Below are positions 54,321 to 62,845 of a stretch of 64,000 nt of DNA, one piece after another (the first letter of the stretch is position 1; the number at the start of each line of letters is the position of its first letter). Below the pieces are notes generated by a model. That model ran no database searches and was not told where the DNA came from. It was given only the letters and a program-made list of their open reading frames with translations. Source of the DNA: SLRI01 sp964393275 (GTDB lineage: Bacteria > Pseudomonadota > Alphaproteobacteria > Geminicoccales > Geminicoccaceae); the NCBI GenBank assembly GCA_964393275.1, contig CAYMTA010000006.1, forward strand, positions 1 to 64,000, given 5' to 3'. The translations under genes were made by a program, and so were the position numbers.

Positions 54321-56093
54321 TCAGGCGAACAGCCGCTCGGCCGTGTGCCAGGTGATGGCGGCGGCCTCGGGATCGCCCTGCAGCAGCGCCTTCGCGTAGC
54401 TGCGGGCCTGCTTGACCGTGATGTGCGGCGGCAGGGTCGACATGGTCGGATCGACGCGGGCGTCGATCAGGAACGGCCGATTGGCCGACAGCGCCTGCTC
54501 CCAGGCCGGCCCGACCGCCTCGGGCGTGTCGACCCGCGCAGCACCCAGGCCGAGGTTCTCCGCGTAGTCGGCGTAGAGGAAGGAGGGGACGTTCTGCGTC
54601 TCCTCGACCTTGGGCGAGCCCGCCATGGCGCGCAACTCCCAGGTCACCTGGTTCAAATCACCATTGTTGAGCACGGCGATGACGCAGCGCGGATCGGACC
54701 ATTGGCGCCAGTACTTGGCGATGGTGATCAGGGCGTTGAGGCCGAGCATCTGCATGGCGCCGTCGCCGACGAAGCCGATCGCCACCCGGTCCGGGTAGCA
54801 GAACTTGGCCGCCGCCGTGTAGGGCACGCCCGGGCACATGGTCGCGAGATTGCCCGACAGCGACGCCTTCATGCCGCGCCGGATCTTCAAGGCCCGCGCG
54901 AACCAGTTGGCCGAGGTGCCGGAATCGGCGCTGATGATGCAGTTGTCGGGGAGCCGCGGAGACAGCTCGCGAAAGAGCAGCTCCGGGTTGACCGGGTCGG
55001 CCCCGATCTCCGAGCGGCTGTCGACGTCCTCCCACCAGGACGCCACCTTCTTCTCGATCCGCTCGCGCCACGAGCGGTCCGACTTGCGCTGGAGCAGTGG
55101 CAGCAGCGCCCGCAGCGTCAGGGCGGAGTCGCCGACGAGATTGACGTCCATCGGAAAGCGGATCGAGAGCATCCGGGGCGAGATGTCGATCTGGACCCCC
55201 TTTGCCTGGCCTTCCTTCGGCAGGAACTCGGAATAGGGAAAGCTCGAGCCGACCATCAAAAGCGCGTCGCACTCTTTCATCAAATCCCAGGAAGGCTCGG
55301 TCCCCAGGAGCCCCATCTGCCCGGTCACATAGGGCAGGTCGTCGGGCAGGGCCGCCTTGCCGAGCAGCGCCTTGGCGACGCCGGCGCCCAGGACATCGGC
55401 CACCTCCATCACCTCGTCGGCGGCGCCGAGCGCGCCGGCGCCGACGACCATGCCGACCTTCTTCGCGGCATTGAGGATCCCGGCGGCCGCCTGGAGATCC
55501 TTCTGCTCGGGAACCATGTGCGGCGGCGCGTAGCCGATGCCCGAATGAATGGTGCCATGCTCGAGCGGCGGCGCCTTGACCGCCTTCAGCTCCTGCACAT
55601 CGTTCGGCACGATCATGCAGGTCACCGTGCGCTCGGCGGCGGCGATCCGCATGGCGCGGTCGACCAGATGGCGCGCCTGCTCGGGCACCATGCAGGTCTG
55701 CACGTAGCTGGAGGCCACGTCCTTGAAGAGGTTCTGCAGATCGACCTCCTGCTGGTAGCTGCCGCCGAGGGCGGCGCGCGCCTGCTGGCCGACGATGGCG
55801 AAGACCGGCTGATGGTCGAGCCTGGCGTCGTAGAGGCCGTTCAGGAGGTGGATGGCGCCCGGCCCGGAGGTCGCCATGCAGACGCCGACCTCACCGGTCC
55901 ACTTGGCGTGGGCGCAAGCCATGAAGGCCGCCTCCTCCTCGTGGCGGGTCTGGACGAACTCGATCGGATCGTCCTCGTCGCGCCCGAGCGCCGCCACGAG
56001 GCCGCTGATCCCGTCGCCGGGAAAGCCGTAGATGCGGCGGACGTGCCATTCCTTGAGGCGTGACAGGATGAATGCGGCGACCGTTTCCGACAC
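54321..56093 (-). CDS. ThDP-dependent enzyme, pyruvate oxidase/PoxB-like
   Basis: 590-residue ThDP enzyme. The N-terminal pyrimidine domain has YGFPGDGISGLVAAL and the activating Glu in QTRHEEEAAFMA. The central domain lacks obvious FAD-only features I can recognise. The C-terminal ThDP motif is GFVGDGAMQMLGLNALI through VLNNGDLNQVTWE. Similar proteins are annotated as pyruvate dehydrogenase (quinone) or thiamine-requiring enzyme; acetolactate synthase is less likely. Start GTG 56093. Confidence 0.8.
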   Translation of the reverse strand: MSETVAAFILSRLKEWHVRRIYGFPGDGISGLVAALGRDEDDPIEFVQTRHEEEAAFMACAHAKWTGEVGVCMATSGPGAIHLLNGLYDARLDHQPVFAIVGQQARAALGGSYQQEVDLQNLFKDVASSYVQTCMVPEQARHLVDRAMRIAAAERTVTCMIVPNDVQELKAVKAPPLEHGTIHSGIGYAPPHMVPEQKDLQAAAGILNAAKKVGMVVGAGALGAADEVMEVADVLGAGVAKALLGKAALPDDLPYVTGQMGLLGTEPSWDLMKECDALLMVGSSFPYSEFLPKEGQAKGVQIDISPRMLSIRFPMDVNLVGDSALTLRALLPLLQRKSDRSWRERIEKKVASWWEDVDSRSEIGADPVNPELLFRELSPRLPDNCIISADSGTSANWFARALKIRRGMKASLSGNLATMCPGVPYTAAAKFCYPDRVAIGFVGDGAMQMLGLNALITIAKYWRQWSDPRCVIAVLNNGDLNQVTWELRAMAGSPKVEETQNVPSFLYADYAENLGLGAARVDTPEAVGPAWEQALSANRPFLIDARVDPTMSTLPPHITVKQARSYAKALLQGDPEAAAITWHTAERLFA

Positions 56094-56200
56094 GGCGATA
56101 TCCTTTCCTTCAAGCGCGGGCGCCCGCCCGCGTCGTCATCGGGTCCTTTGCGGCAGGGGCCGAGCGCCCGGGGCAGGGATGGTGCCGTGGGCGGAGGCCC

Positions 56201-56242
56201 GGTGCCCCCGGTGCCCCCGGTGCCCCCAATGCCCCCGGTGCC
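56201..56242. repeat. Short tandem repeat of a 9-bp GGTGCCCCC unit
   Basis: Three perfect units at 56201-56227, a variant AATGCCCCC and a final partial unit GGTGCC. It lies in the 170-bp gap between the PPC-domain gene and the ThDP enzyme gene. No function seen; probably slippage-prone DNA. Confidence 0.8.
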
Positions 56243-56263
56243 ATTGTCCTCCGGCAGCCACCG

Positions 56264-56719
56264 TCACCCGCTCTTCTCGAGGTCGAGCAGCGCCAGCCCC
56301 GTCTTGGGGTCGGTCCGGCGCTTCAGATGCGCCGGCGCCTCGCTGACGATCAGCTCCAGCGTGGGCCGCACATGGCCCTGCATGAGATGCCCGCCCATCG
56401 TGGTGCCGTCGCGCTTGCCGACGACGATGTGGGCGTGCAGCTTCGGCTTGCCCTCGAACTCCGCGAGGTTGCCGACCAGGCACAGAACCTCGACCTGATC
56501 GCCGACCTCGTTCTCGAGATAGTCGCGCCGGTCGAGATCGAAGTAGCCGAGGGTGACGTCCGACAGCGCGCCGATGCCGGTGATGCCCGCCGCGGTGATG
56601 CCCTCGCGCGCGGCCACCCCGAGAAGCGTGTCCACGATCTCCTCACCCTCATCGAACCGCAAGGCGAGCACCCGCTCGCCGGAAGCCGCGGCGCTGGCGA
56701 GCTCGGACATCTGAACCAT
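56264..56719 (-). CDS. PPC (DUF296) domain-containing protein
   Basis: 151-residue protein with the plant/prokaryote conserved domain: VLALRFDEGEEIVDTLLGVA, then ITAAGITGIGALSDVTLGYFD, and KLHAHIVVGKRDGTTMGGHL with the His residues that can bind metal. Such proteins form trimers; some are called DNA-binding but the bacterial role is unclear. I chose ATG 56719, with AGGGG 10 nt upstream, over in-frame starts reaching into the next gene. Confidence 0.87.
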   Translation of the reverse strand: MVQMSELASAAASGERVLALRFDEGEEIVDTLLGVAAREGITAAGITGIGALSDVTLGYFDLDRRDYLENEVGDQVEVLCLVGNLAEFEGKPKLHAHIVVGKRDGTTMGGHLMQGHVRPTLELIVSEAPAHLKRRTDPKTGLALLDLEKSG

Positions 56720-56924
56720 GACGATTGCACCCCTACACGTATGAAAAATGGTCGATGCGAACGAAACGGAGCCGGCTTGGCGGCGTTCCATGAAATTTGC
56801 GAAAGGCAGCCATGCCTCGAGCGGGCACCTGCCGGCCTCGAGCCTTTCGCCCGAGCCGCCCGGGGATCGGCGGGGCCGGTGGGACGAAGCGGCCTCCGCC
56901 ACCCTCATTCCAGGCTGGCTGGCT

Positions 56925-57359
56925 TCAGCTTCGATGATAGGGGTGGCCGGCGAGGATGGTGCTCGCCCGGTAGAGCTGCTCGACCAGGAGCAGGCGCACG
57001 AGGAGATGCGGCCAGGTGAGCCGCCCCAAGGCGAGCCGCCAATCGGCGCGGGCCGTGATCGTGGCATCGAGGCCATCGGCGCCGCCGATCAGGAAGGCGA
57101 GGTTACGGCCGCCGTCGCGCCACGTGCCGAGACGGCGGGCGAGCTCCTCGCTTGTCGCGGGCTCGCCCAGCTCGTCGAGGGCGATGATCACGGCATCGTT
57201 CGGCAGGGCCCGGGCGAGGCGGGCCGTCTCGCTCTCGCCCTTGCGGGGCACCAGCTCGGTGAGCTGAACGGGCCAGGGGCAGCGGTCGATATAGCCCTGG
57301 ATCAGGCGGTCGAGATCGGCGTCGCGATTGCGGCCGAGGGCGAGGACCGTGATCTTCAG
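56925..57359 (-). CDS. rlmH: 23S rRNA (pseudouridine1915-N3) methyltransferase RlmH, CTG start
   Basis: 144-residue SPOUT methyltransferase. LVPRKGESETARLARAL, the SAM knot FLIGGADGLDATI and the C-terminal EQLYRASTILAGHPYHR are typical. No ATG, GTG or TTG precedes residue 37 in this frame, yet the upstream codons read KITVLALGRNRDADLDRLI, the conserved RlmH N-terminus. The frame therefore most likely starts at CTG 57359, in a CTGA overlap with the rsfS stop codon. A GTG start at 57251 would lose a quarter of the domain. Confidence 0.87.
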   Translation of the reverse strand: MKITVLALGRNRDADLDRLIQGYIDRCPWPVQLTELVPRKGESETARLARALPNDAVIIALDELGEPATSEELARRLGTWRDGGRNLAFLIGGADGLDATITARADWRLALGRLTWPHLLVRLLLVEQLYRASTILAGHPYHRS

Positions 57360-57745
57360 GTGGACTCGACCGCGGCGACCGCTGCCTTCAGCCGCTCGCG
57401 CGGCACGACCTGCCAGAGGCGCTCGATGTCGTAGAAGGAGCGCGTCTCGGCGCGGAACAGGTGGACGATCACGTCGCCCGCGTCGATCAGCACCCAGGAG
57501 CTGTCGCCGAGCCCCTCGGCCTGGATGCCCTCCAGCCCGGCCTCCTTGAGGCGCTGGATGAGCTTCTCGGCCATCGCCGCCAGATGGCGCTGCGAGGTGC
57601 CGGTCGCCACGACCATGTGGTCGGCCAGCGTGGTCTTGCCGGCGAGGTCGATGACGACGGGCTCGAGCGCCTTGTCGTCATCGAGCGAGCTCATGACCAG
57701 GGGCAGGATGGAATCGGCGGTTGCGGGCTCGGGGATTGCGGTCAG
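57356..57745 (-). CDS. rsfS: Ribosome silencing factor RsfS, probable CTG start
   Basis: 129-residue RsfS/Iojap protein that binds uL14 and blocks 30S-50S joining. SLDDDKALEPVVIDLAGKT, then ADHMVVATGTSQRHLAAMAEKL and FYDIERLWQ are family segments. CTG 57745 overlaps the nadD stop codon as CTGA and has GGAG 8-9 nt upstream. The first ATG, 57694, would give 112 aa, begins only just before the conserved core and has no clear Shine-Dalgarno. I prefer CTG but the start is not settled. Confidence 0.9.
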   Translation of the reverse strand: MTAIPEPATADSILPLVMSSLDDDKALEPVVIDLAGKTTLADHMVVATGTSQRHLAAMAEKLIQRLKEAGLEGIQAEGLGDSSWVLIDAGDVIVHLFRAETRSFYDIERLWQVVPRERLKAAVAAVEST

Positions 57746-58440
57746 GGCGCTGTCTCCTGGTTGGTGGCGTTCCGGCGGCCGGCGCGGATCGCCGTGCTGG
57801 AAGCCGGGTGGGGCGGCAGATGCAGAAAGACCCAAGCCGGCGTCGGCCGGTCCTTCAGGTGCCGCGCCTCCCGCTCGGGCAGCCGGGCATGGCCGAAGAC
57901 CGAGGCGGCATGGCCGAAAGCGGCACTACTAGAATGGGGTGTCCGATCGAAGACCGCAATCGGCGCCAGCGCGAAGATGCGCCGCCAATGGCGCCAGAGC
58001 GGTAGCTGGGCGAGGTTGTCGGCGCCGATCAGCCAGATGAAGCGCTGGCCTGGTCGTTGCGCCAGCCGGGCGAGCGTGTCGACGGTGTAGATGGTCTCGA
58101 GCCGCGCCTCGAGGTCGCTGACGCGAATGCGCGGGTCATCGGCCAGGGTCCGGGCATGGGCCAGGCGTTCCTCGAAGGGCGCCATGCCGGCCCGGGGCTT
58201 GAGCGGGTTCTGCGGCGAGACCAGCCACCAGACCTGGTCCAGCCCGAGCCGCTTCAGCGCCTCGCGGCTGACATAGAGGTGGCCTTCGTGCGCCGGGTTG
58301 AACGAGCCGCCGAGCAGGCCGATCGCGCGGGCCGGCCTGCGGGGCGGGGGCGGCGCCTCCGGGCTCCGACGGAAGAGGCGCGGGCCGCGCCGGCGCGGCA
58401 AGGGCGGGGCCGCGTCGATGGCGGGTATCCGTGAGGTCAC
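57742..58440 (-). CDS. nadD: Nicotinate-nucleotide adenylyltransferase
   Basis: 232-residue NAD-synthesis enzyme making deamido-NAD. LLGGSFNPAHEGHLYVSREA has the GxFxPxHxGH nucleotide-binding motif, RFIWLIGADNLAQL the ADN element, and HPASSTAIRAGR the ISSTxIR motif. The first 38 residues are Arg/Pro-rich and poorly conserved; the true start may be internal, though GTG 58440 is 18 bp after proA. Followed by rsfS in a CTGA overlap. Confidence 0.94.
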   Translation of the reverse strand: MTSRIPAIDAAPPLPRRRGPRLFRRSPEAPPPPRRPARAIGLLGGSFNPAHEGHLYVSREALKRLGLDQVWWLVSPQNPLKPRAGMAPFEERLAHARTLADDPRIRVSDLEARLETIYTVDTLARLAQRPGQRFIWLIGADNLAQLPLWRHWRRIFALAPIAVFDRTPHSSSAAFGHAASVFGHARLPEREARHLKDRPTPAWVFLHLPPHPASSTAIRAGRRNATNQETAP

Positions 58441-58458
58441 GCGCGGGGCTTGGCGCTG

Positions 58459-59742
58459 TCAGCCCGGACGGGTCTGGCCATTGCCGCGCACCTGGTACTT
58501 GAAGCTGGTGAGCTGCTCGACGCCGACCGGGCCCCGCGCATGCATGCGGCCGGTCGAGATGCCGATCTCGGCCCCCATGCCGAACTCGCCGCCATCGGCG
58601 AACTGGGTGGACACATTGTGCATGACGATGGCGCTGTCGACCCGACCGAGGAAGGCGGCCGCCGCCGCCGCATCGGCGGTGACGATGCTGTCGGTGTGGT
58701 GCGAGCCATAGGCCTCGATGTGGTCGATCGCGTCGTCGAGCCCGCCCACCAGCTTCACCGCCAGGATGGCGTCGAGATACTCGGTCCGCCAGTCCTCGGC
58801 GGTGGCCGCGATCACGCGCGGATCGAGCGCCATGACGTCCGGATCGCCGCGCAGCTCGCAGCCGGCGCGCGCCAGGTCGTCGAGGATCGGCGGCAGCAGG
58901 GCGGGGGCGGCGCTCCTGTCGCAGAGCAGCGTCTCCATGGCCCCGCAGATGCCGGTTCGCCGCATCTTGGCGTTGAAGGCGATGGCCCGCGCCATGTCCG
59001 GGTCGGCGGCCTCGTGCAGGTAGACGTGGCAGATGCCGTCGAGATGGGCGAAGACCGGCATCCGGGCCTCGGCCTGCACCCGCTCGATCAGCGAGCGCCC
59101 GCCGCGCGGCACGATGACGTCGACATGACGGCTGAGCGCCAGCAGATGGCCCACGGCGCGCCGGTCGGTGGTGCCGACGAGCTGGATCGCGTCGATCGGC
59201 AGCCCGGCCGTCGCCAGCCCCTGGACCAGGCAGGCGTGGATGGCGGCCGACGAGTGGCTGCTCTCCGAGCCGCCACGCAGGATCACGGCATTGCCGGCCT
59301 TGAGGCAGAGGCCGCCGGCGTCGGCCGTGACGTTCGGCCGGCTCTCGTAGATCACGCCGATGACGCCGAGCGGCGTGCGCACGCGGGCGATGTCGAGGCA
59401 ATTGGGTCGCTGCCAGCGGGCGATCTCCTGGCCCACCGGGTCGCCGAGCTCGGCGATCGCCTCGAGGCTCCGGGCGATGCCCTCGATCCGCCTGCCGTCG
59501 AGCGCCAGGCGGTCGAGCAGGGCCGGGGTCAGGTGCCGGGCGCGGGCAGCGGCGAGGTCCTGCTCGTTGGCGGCGAGGATGGCCCCTGCCTGCATCCTGA
59601 GCTCCGCTGCCGCCGCGCGCAGCGCCTCGTCCTTCAGGACGCGCGGCGCCGAGGCGAGCACCGTGGCGGCGGCGCGGGCCTTTTGGCCCATCGTCTCGAT
59701 GTCGCGGGCGAGCGTATCCTGGAGTGCGGTTGCCATCGCCAT
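58459..59742 (-). CDS. proA: Glutamate-5-semialdehyde dehydrogenase
   Basis: 427-residue enzyme reducing gamma-glutamyl phosphate in proline synthesis. VIYESRPNVTADAGGLCLKAGNAVILRGG (residues about 130-158, cofactor region), catalytic Cys in RRTGICGAMETLL, and STQFADGGEFGMGAEIGIST near the end are diagnostic. Start ATG 59742. Lies between proB and nadD on the same strand. Confidence 0.95.
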   Translation of the reverse strand: MAMATALQDTLARDIETMGQKARAAATVLASAPRVLKDEALRAAAAELRMQAGAILAANEQDLAAARARHLTPALLDRLALDGRRIEGIARSLEAIAELGDPVGQEIARWQRPNCLDIARVRTPLGVIGVIYESRPNVTADAGGLCLKAGNAVILRGGSESSHSSAAIHACLVQGLATAGLPIDAIQLVGTTDRRAVGHLLALSRHVDVIVPRGGRSLIERVQAEARMPVFAHLDGICHVYLHEAADPDMARAIAFNAKMRRTGICGAMETLLCDRSAAPALLPPILDDLARAGCELRGDPDVMALDPRVIAATAEDWRTEYLDAILAVKLVGGLDDAIDHIEAYGSHHTDSIVTADAAAAAAFLGRVDSAIVMHNVSTQFADGGEFGMGAEIGISTGRMHARGPVGVEQLTSFKYQVRGNGQTRPG

Positions 59743-59823
59743 GTTCCGGCTGGAGTCCGTTTCGAGCGTTGCATAGCAGCAAAAGGGTGGACCCGGCCAG
59801 CTTCCGGTCGCGAGCGAAGGGCG

Positions 59824-60981
59824 TCACTCGCCGGATTCGGCCTCGCCCGCCGCGTCGCCCTTGGGCTGGACCAGCACCAGATCGTCGCGGTGGATCATCT
59901 CGTCCCGGCCGCGATAGCCGAGCAGCGCCTCGATGTCGTCGGTCCGGCGGCCCTTGATCCGTTGCGCGTCGGCGGCGTCGTAGGCGACGAGGCCCTTGGC
60001 GACGATGGTCCCGGCGAGGCTCAGGACGAGCACCGCGTCGCCGCGCTCGAAGCGGCCGTCGACGGCGGCGACGCCGGCCGGCAGGAGGCTCGAGCCGCGC
60101 TCGAGCGCACGCAGGGCGCCGTCGTCGACGGTGAGCCTGCCCGACGGCTTGAGCGTCGCCGCGAGCCAGTCCTTTCTGGCGCGGCGCGGGTTGGAGGGGG
60201 CGAGGAAGACCGTGGAGCGGCCACCGCTGCGCAGGGCCTCGAGCGGCCGGTCGGGCTTGCCGCTGGTGAGCAGCACGGCGCAGCCGCTCTGCGTCGCGAT
60301 GGTGGCGGCGACCAGCTTGCTCGCCATGCCGCCGGTGCCGACGGCGCTGTTGGACCCCGTGGCCATGGCCTCGATCTCGGCGGTGATCGCGCCGACCTCG
60401 GGGATATGGCGGGCATCCGGGTCGCGGCCCGGGTCGGCCGTGTAGAGTCCGTCGACGTCCGAGAGGAGGACCAGCGTCTCGGCGCCGGCCATGACGGCGA
60501 CCCGGGCCGAGAGCCGGTCGTTGTCGCCGTAGCGGATCTCGGCCGTGGCCACCGTGTCGTTCTCGTTGACCACGGGCACGGCACCCAGGCGGAGCAGGGT
60601 GTCGATGGTCGCCCGGGCATTGAGGTAGCGGCGCCGGCTCTCGGTGTCGCCGAGCGTGACGAGGAGCTGGGCCGCGGTCAGGCCCTGGCCGGCGAGGCTT
60701 TCTGCCCAGGCGCCGGCCAGCAGGATCTGGCCGGTGGCGGCGGCGGCCTGCTTCTCCTCGAGGCGCAGTGCCCGCTTGGGCAGGCCGAGCGCCCGCCGGC
60801 CCAGGGCGATGGCGCCCGAGGTGACGACGATGACCCGGCTGCCCTCCCGGATCAGCCCAGCGATATCGGCGGCGAGGCCGTCGAGCCAGGCACGGCGGAT
60901 CTGCCCGTTCCCGTCGACCAGGAGGGCCGAGCCGATCTTGAGCGTGACCCGTCGCCGGGCGAGGAGGGCGGCGGGCTGCAT
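59824..60981 (-). CDS. proB: Glutamate 5-kinase
   Basis: 385-residue kinase with an N-terminal amino acid kinase domain (TLKIGSALLVDGNG, VTSGAIALGRRAL, VPVVNENDTVAT, GTGGMASKLVAA) and a C-terminal PUA domain (GAVAAVDGRFERGDAVLV-like, quoted loosely). First step of proline synthesis, feeding ProA. It begins 5 bp after obgE. Confidence 0.95.
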   Translation of the reverse strand: MQPAALLARRRVTLKIGSALLVDGNGQIRRAWLDGLAADIAGLIREGSRVIVVTSGAIALGRRALGLPKRALRLEEKQAAAATGQILLAGAWAESLAGQGLTAAQLLVTLGDTESRRRYLNARATIDTLLRLGAVPVVNENDTVATAEIRYGDNDRLSARVAVMAGAETLVLLSDVDGLYTADPGRDPDARHIPEVGAITAEIEAMATGSNSAVGTGGMASKLVAATIATQSGCAVLLTSGKPDRPLEALRSGGRSTVFLAPSNPRRARKDWLAATLKPSGRLTVDDGALRALERGSSLLPAGVAAVDGRFERGDAVLVLSLAGTIVAKGLVAYDAADAQRIKGRRTDDIEALLGYRGRDEMIHRDDLVLVQPKGDAAGEAESGE

Positions 60982-60986
60982 CGGCG

Positions 60987-62018
60987 CTAGAGGCCTGTCT
61001 CGACCTCGGCCAGCTCGAGCTCGGCCCGGCGCCGGGAGCGCACATGCGCCAGGATCTCGCGCAGCACCGGCTCGAGGCCCTGCTTCGCCACGCCCGAGAT
61101 GCAGCGCACCTCCTGGCCGGAAGCCGCCTCGAGCAGGCCCCGGCGGGCCTCGATCACGTCGGGTGTCAGGGCGTCGATCTTGTTGAGGCAGAGGATCTCG
61201 GGCTTTTGGGCGAGGCCATGGTCATAGGCCTCGAGCTCGGCCCGGACCGTCCGCCAGGCCTCGTCCGGGTCCTCGGCGGTGCCGTCGACGAGGTGGACCA
61301 GCGTGGCGCAGCGCTCGATGTGGCCGAGGAAGCGGTCGCCGAGCCCGATACCCTCCGAGGCGCCCTCGATCAGGCCCGGGATGTCGGCGATGACGAAGCT
61401 CTGGTCGTCGAGGACGATGGTGCCGAGCTTGGGCTCGAGCGTGGTGAAGGGGTAGTCGGCGATCTTCGGGCGGGCGCGGCTCACCGCGGCGAGGAAGGTG
61501 GACTTGCCGGCATTGGGCATGCCGACGAGGCCGGCATCGGCGAGCAGCTTCAGCTTCAGCCAGAGCCAGCGCTCCTCGCCCGGCCAGCCCGGATCGGCGC
61601 GGCGCGGCGCCCGGTTGGTCGAGGTCTTGAAGCGGACATTGCCGAAGCCGCCATCGCCGCCCTTGGCCAGGACGACACGCTCGCCCGGCTCCTTCAGGTC
61701 GGCGATCAGCGTCTCCTCGTCATCGGCGAGGATCTGCGTGCCGACCGGCAGCCGGAGCTCGACATCCTTGCCGCTCGCCCCGGTGCGTTCCTGGCCGGCG
61801 CCGCCCTGGCCGCGCTCGGCCTTGAAGTGCTGCCGGTAGCGGTAGTCGATCAGCGTGTTGAGGGCCGGGTCGGCCACCGCCACCACGTCGCCGCCGCGGC
61901 CGCCATCGCCGCCATTGGGACCGCCGAACTCGATGAACTTCTCGCGCCGGAACGCGGCCGAGCCGTTGCCGCCATCGCCCGACTTGACGAAGATCTTGGC
62001 GGAATCGAGGAAGCGCAT
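60987..62018 (-). CDS. obgE: GTPase Obg/CgtA
   Basis: 343-residue ribosome-assembly GTPase. The glycine-rich Obg fold (KSGDGGNGSAAFRREKF, GGPNGGDGGRGGDVV) is followed by the G domain with P-loop LVGMPNAGKSTFLAAV, G3 DIPGLIEGAS and G4 LNKID. Start MRFLDSAKIFVKSGDGG. Its position after rplU-rpmA is conserved in bacteria. Confidence 0.97.
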   Translation of the reverse strand: MRFLDSAKIFVKSGDGGNGSAAFRREKFIEFGGPNGGDGGRGGDVVAVADPALNTLIDYRYRQHFKAERGQGGAGQERTGASGKDVELRLPVGTQILADDEETLIADLKEPGERVVLAKGGDGGFGNVRFKTSTNRAPRRADPGWPGEERWLWLKLKLLADAGLVGMPNAGKSTFLAAVSRARPKIADYPFTTLEPKLGTIVLDDQSFVIADIPGLIEGASEGIGLGDRFLGHIERCATLVHLVDGTAEDPDEAWRTVRAELEAYDHGLAQKPEILCLNKIDALTPDVIEARRGLLEAASGQEVRCISGVAKQGLEPVLREILAHVRSRRRAELELAEVETGL

Positions 62019-62068
62019 GCGGATTGGCCAGTGGGAGCTGGGGGGCCGAAACGAAAAAGGGCCAAAAA

Positions 62069-62097
62069 CGAAAAAGGGAAAGGCCCGAGCCTTTCCC
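62069..62097 (-). terminator. Intrinsic terminator after rplU-rpmA
   Basis: A perfect 10-bp stem AGGGAAAGGC / GCCTTTCCCT (62074-62083 and 62088-62097) encloses a 4-nt loop. On the minus strand it is followed by TTTTTCGTTTTT. It lies 27 bp after the rpmA stop codon and before obgE, so it should end most ribosomal-protein transcripts and let only part of them continue into obgE. Confidence 0.85.
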
Positions 62098-62123
62098 TGG
62101 ATCGCCGGCCCTTGGGCGGAAGC

Positions 62124-62393
62124 CTACTCGGCGGCCTGGGCCGCCGGCGGCGTGATGTGCACGGACTGGCGGTCGCCGCTCAGCCTGAAGGTCACGTGGC
62201 CCTCGACCAGGGCGAAGAGCGTGTGATCGCGGCCCATGCCCACACCCTTGCCGGGATGGAACTTCGTGCCGCGCTGGCGGATGATGATGTTGCCCGGGAT
62301 GACGTGCTCGCCGCCGAACTTCTTCACGCCCAGCCGCTTGCCGGCCGTGTCGCGACCGTTTCTCGAGCTGCCACCCGCTTTCTTGTGTGCCAT
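62124..62393 (-). CDS. rpmA: 50S ribosomal protein L27
   Basis: 89-residue protein: MAHKKAGGSSRNGRDTAGKR start, then GVKKFGGEHVIPGNIIIRQRG and FHPGKGVGMGRDHTLFAL. It stabilises tRNA at the peptidyl transferase centre. The N-terminus lacks the cleaved extension seen in Firmicutes. 29 bp after rplU. Confidence 0.98.
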   Translation of the reverse strand: MAHKKAGGSSRNGRDTAGKRLGVKKFGGEHVIPGNIIIRQRGTKFHPGKGVGMGRDHTLFALVEGHVTFRLSGDRQSVHITPPAAQAAE

Positions 62394-62422
62394 GGGATGC
62401 TCCTAAGCTTGCGCCCGCCCGG

Positions 62423-62737
62423 TCAGGCGGCGATGTCGCCGATCTTGACCACGGTCAGATACTGCCGGTGGCCGGTCCGGCGGCGGTAGTTCTTGCGCCG
62501 CCGCTTCTTGAAGATGACGATCTTCGGGCCCCTGGTCTGCTCGACCACCTCGGCGGTCACCTTGGCGCCATCGAGGAGGGGGGCGCCCACCTTCGGCTCG
62601 GCGCCGTCGCCGCAGACGAGCAGCACCTGGTCGAACTCGATCGTGCTGCCGACCTCGGCCTCGAGCTTCTCGATCCGAAGATAGTCATCCTTGGCGACGC
62701 GATACTGCTTGCCGCCGGTCTTGATCACTGCGTACAT
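62423..62737 (-). CDS. rplU: 50S ribosomal protein L21
   Basis: 104-residue protein starting MYAVIKTGGKQYRVAKDDYL, with KVTAEVVEQTRGPKIVIFKK and RRRTGHRQ in the second half, the L21 signature. First gene of rplU-rpmA. Confidence 0.98.
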   Translation of the reverse strand: MYAVIKTGGKQYRVAKDDYLRIEKLEAEVGSTIEFDQVLLVCGDGAEPKVGAPLLDGAKVTAEVVEQTRGPKIVIFKKRRRKNYRRRTGHRQYLTVVKIGDIAA

Positions 62738-62816
62738 CGACTTGAACCGATCCGGACTGGAAGTGGGCGCCGAGCCGCGACAAAGCGTTCCCGCGGCGCC
62801 TCACCCGAGAGATGGC

Positions 62817-62845
62817 GAAATAGGCGCTGCGCCGACGCCTGTCAA
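62817..62845 (-). promoter_or_regulatory. Candidate promoter of rplU-rpmA
   Basis: On the minus strand a perfect TTGACA (62845-62840) is followed after 17 bp by TATTTC (62822-62817), a weak -10. It overlaps the last codon and stop of atpG and lies about 80 bp upstream of the rplU ATG. The spacing and the -35 are good, the -10 is poor. Confidence 0.5.
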
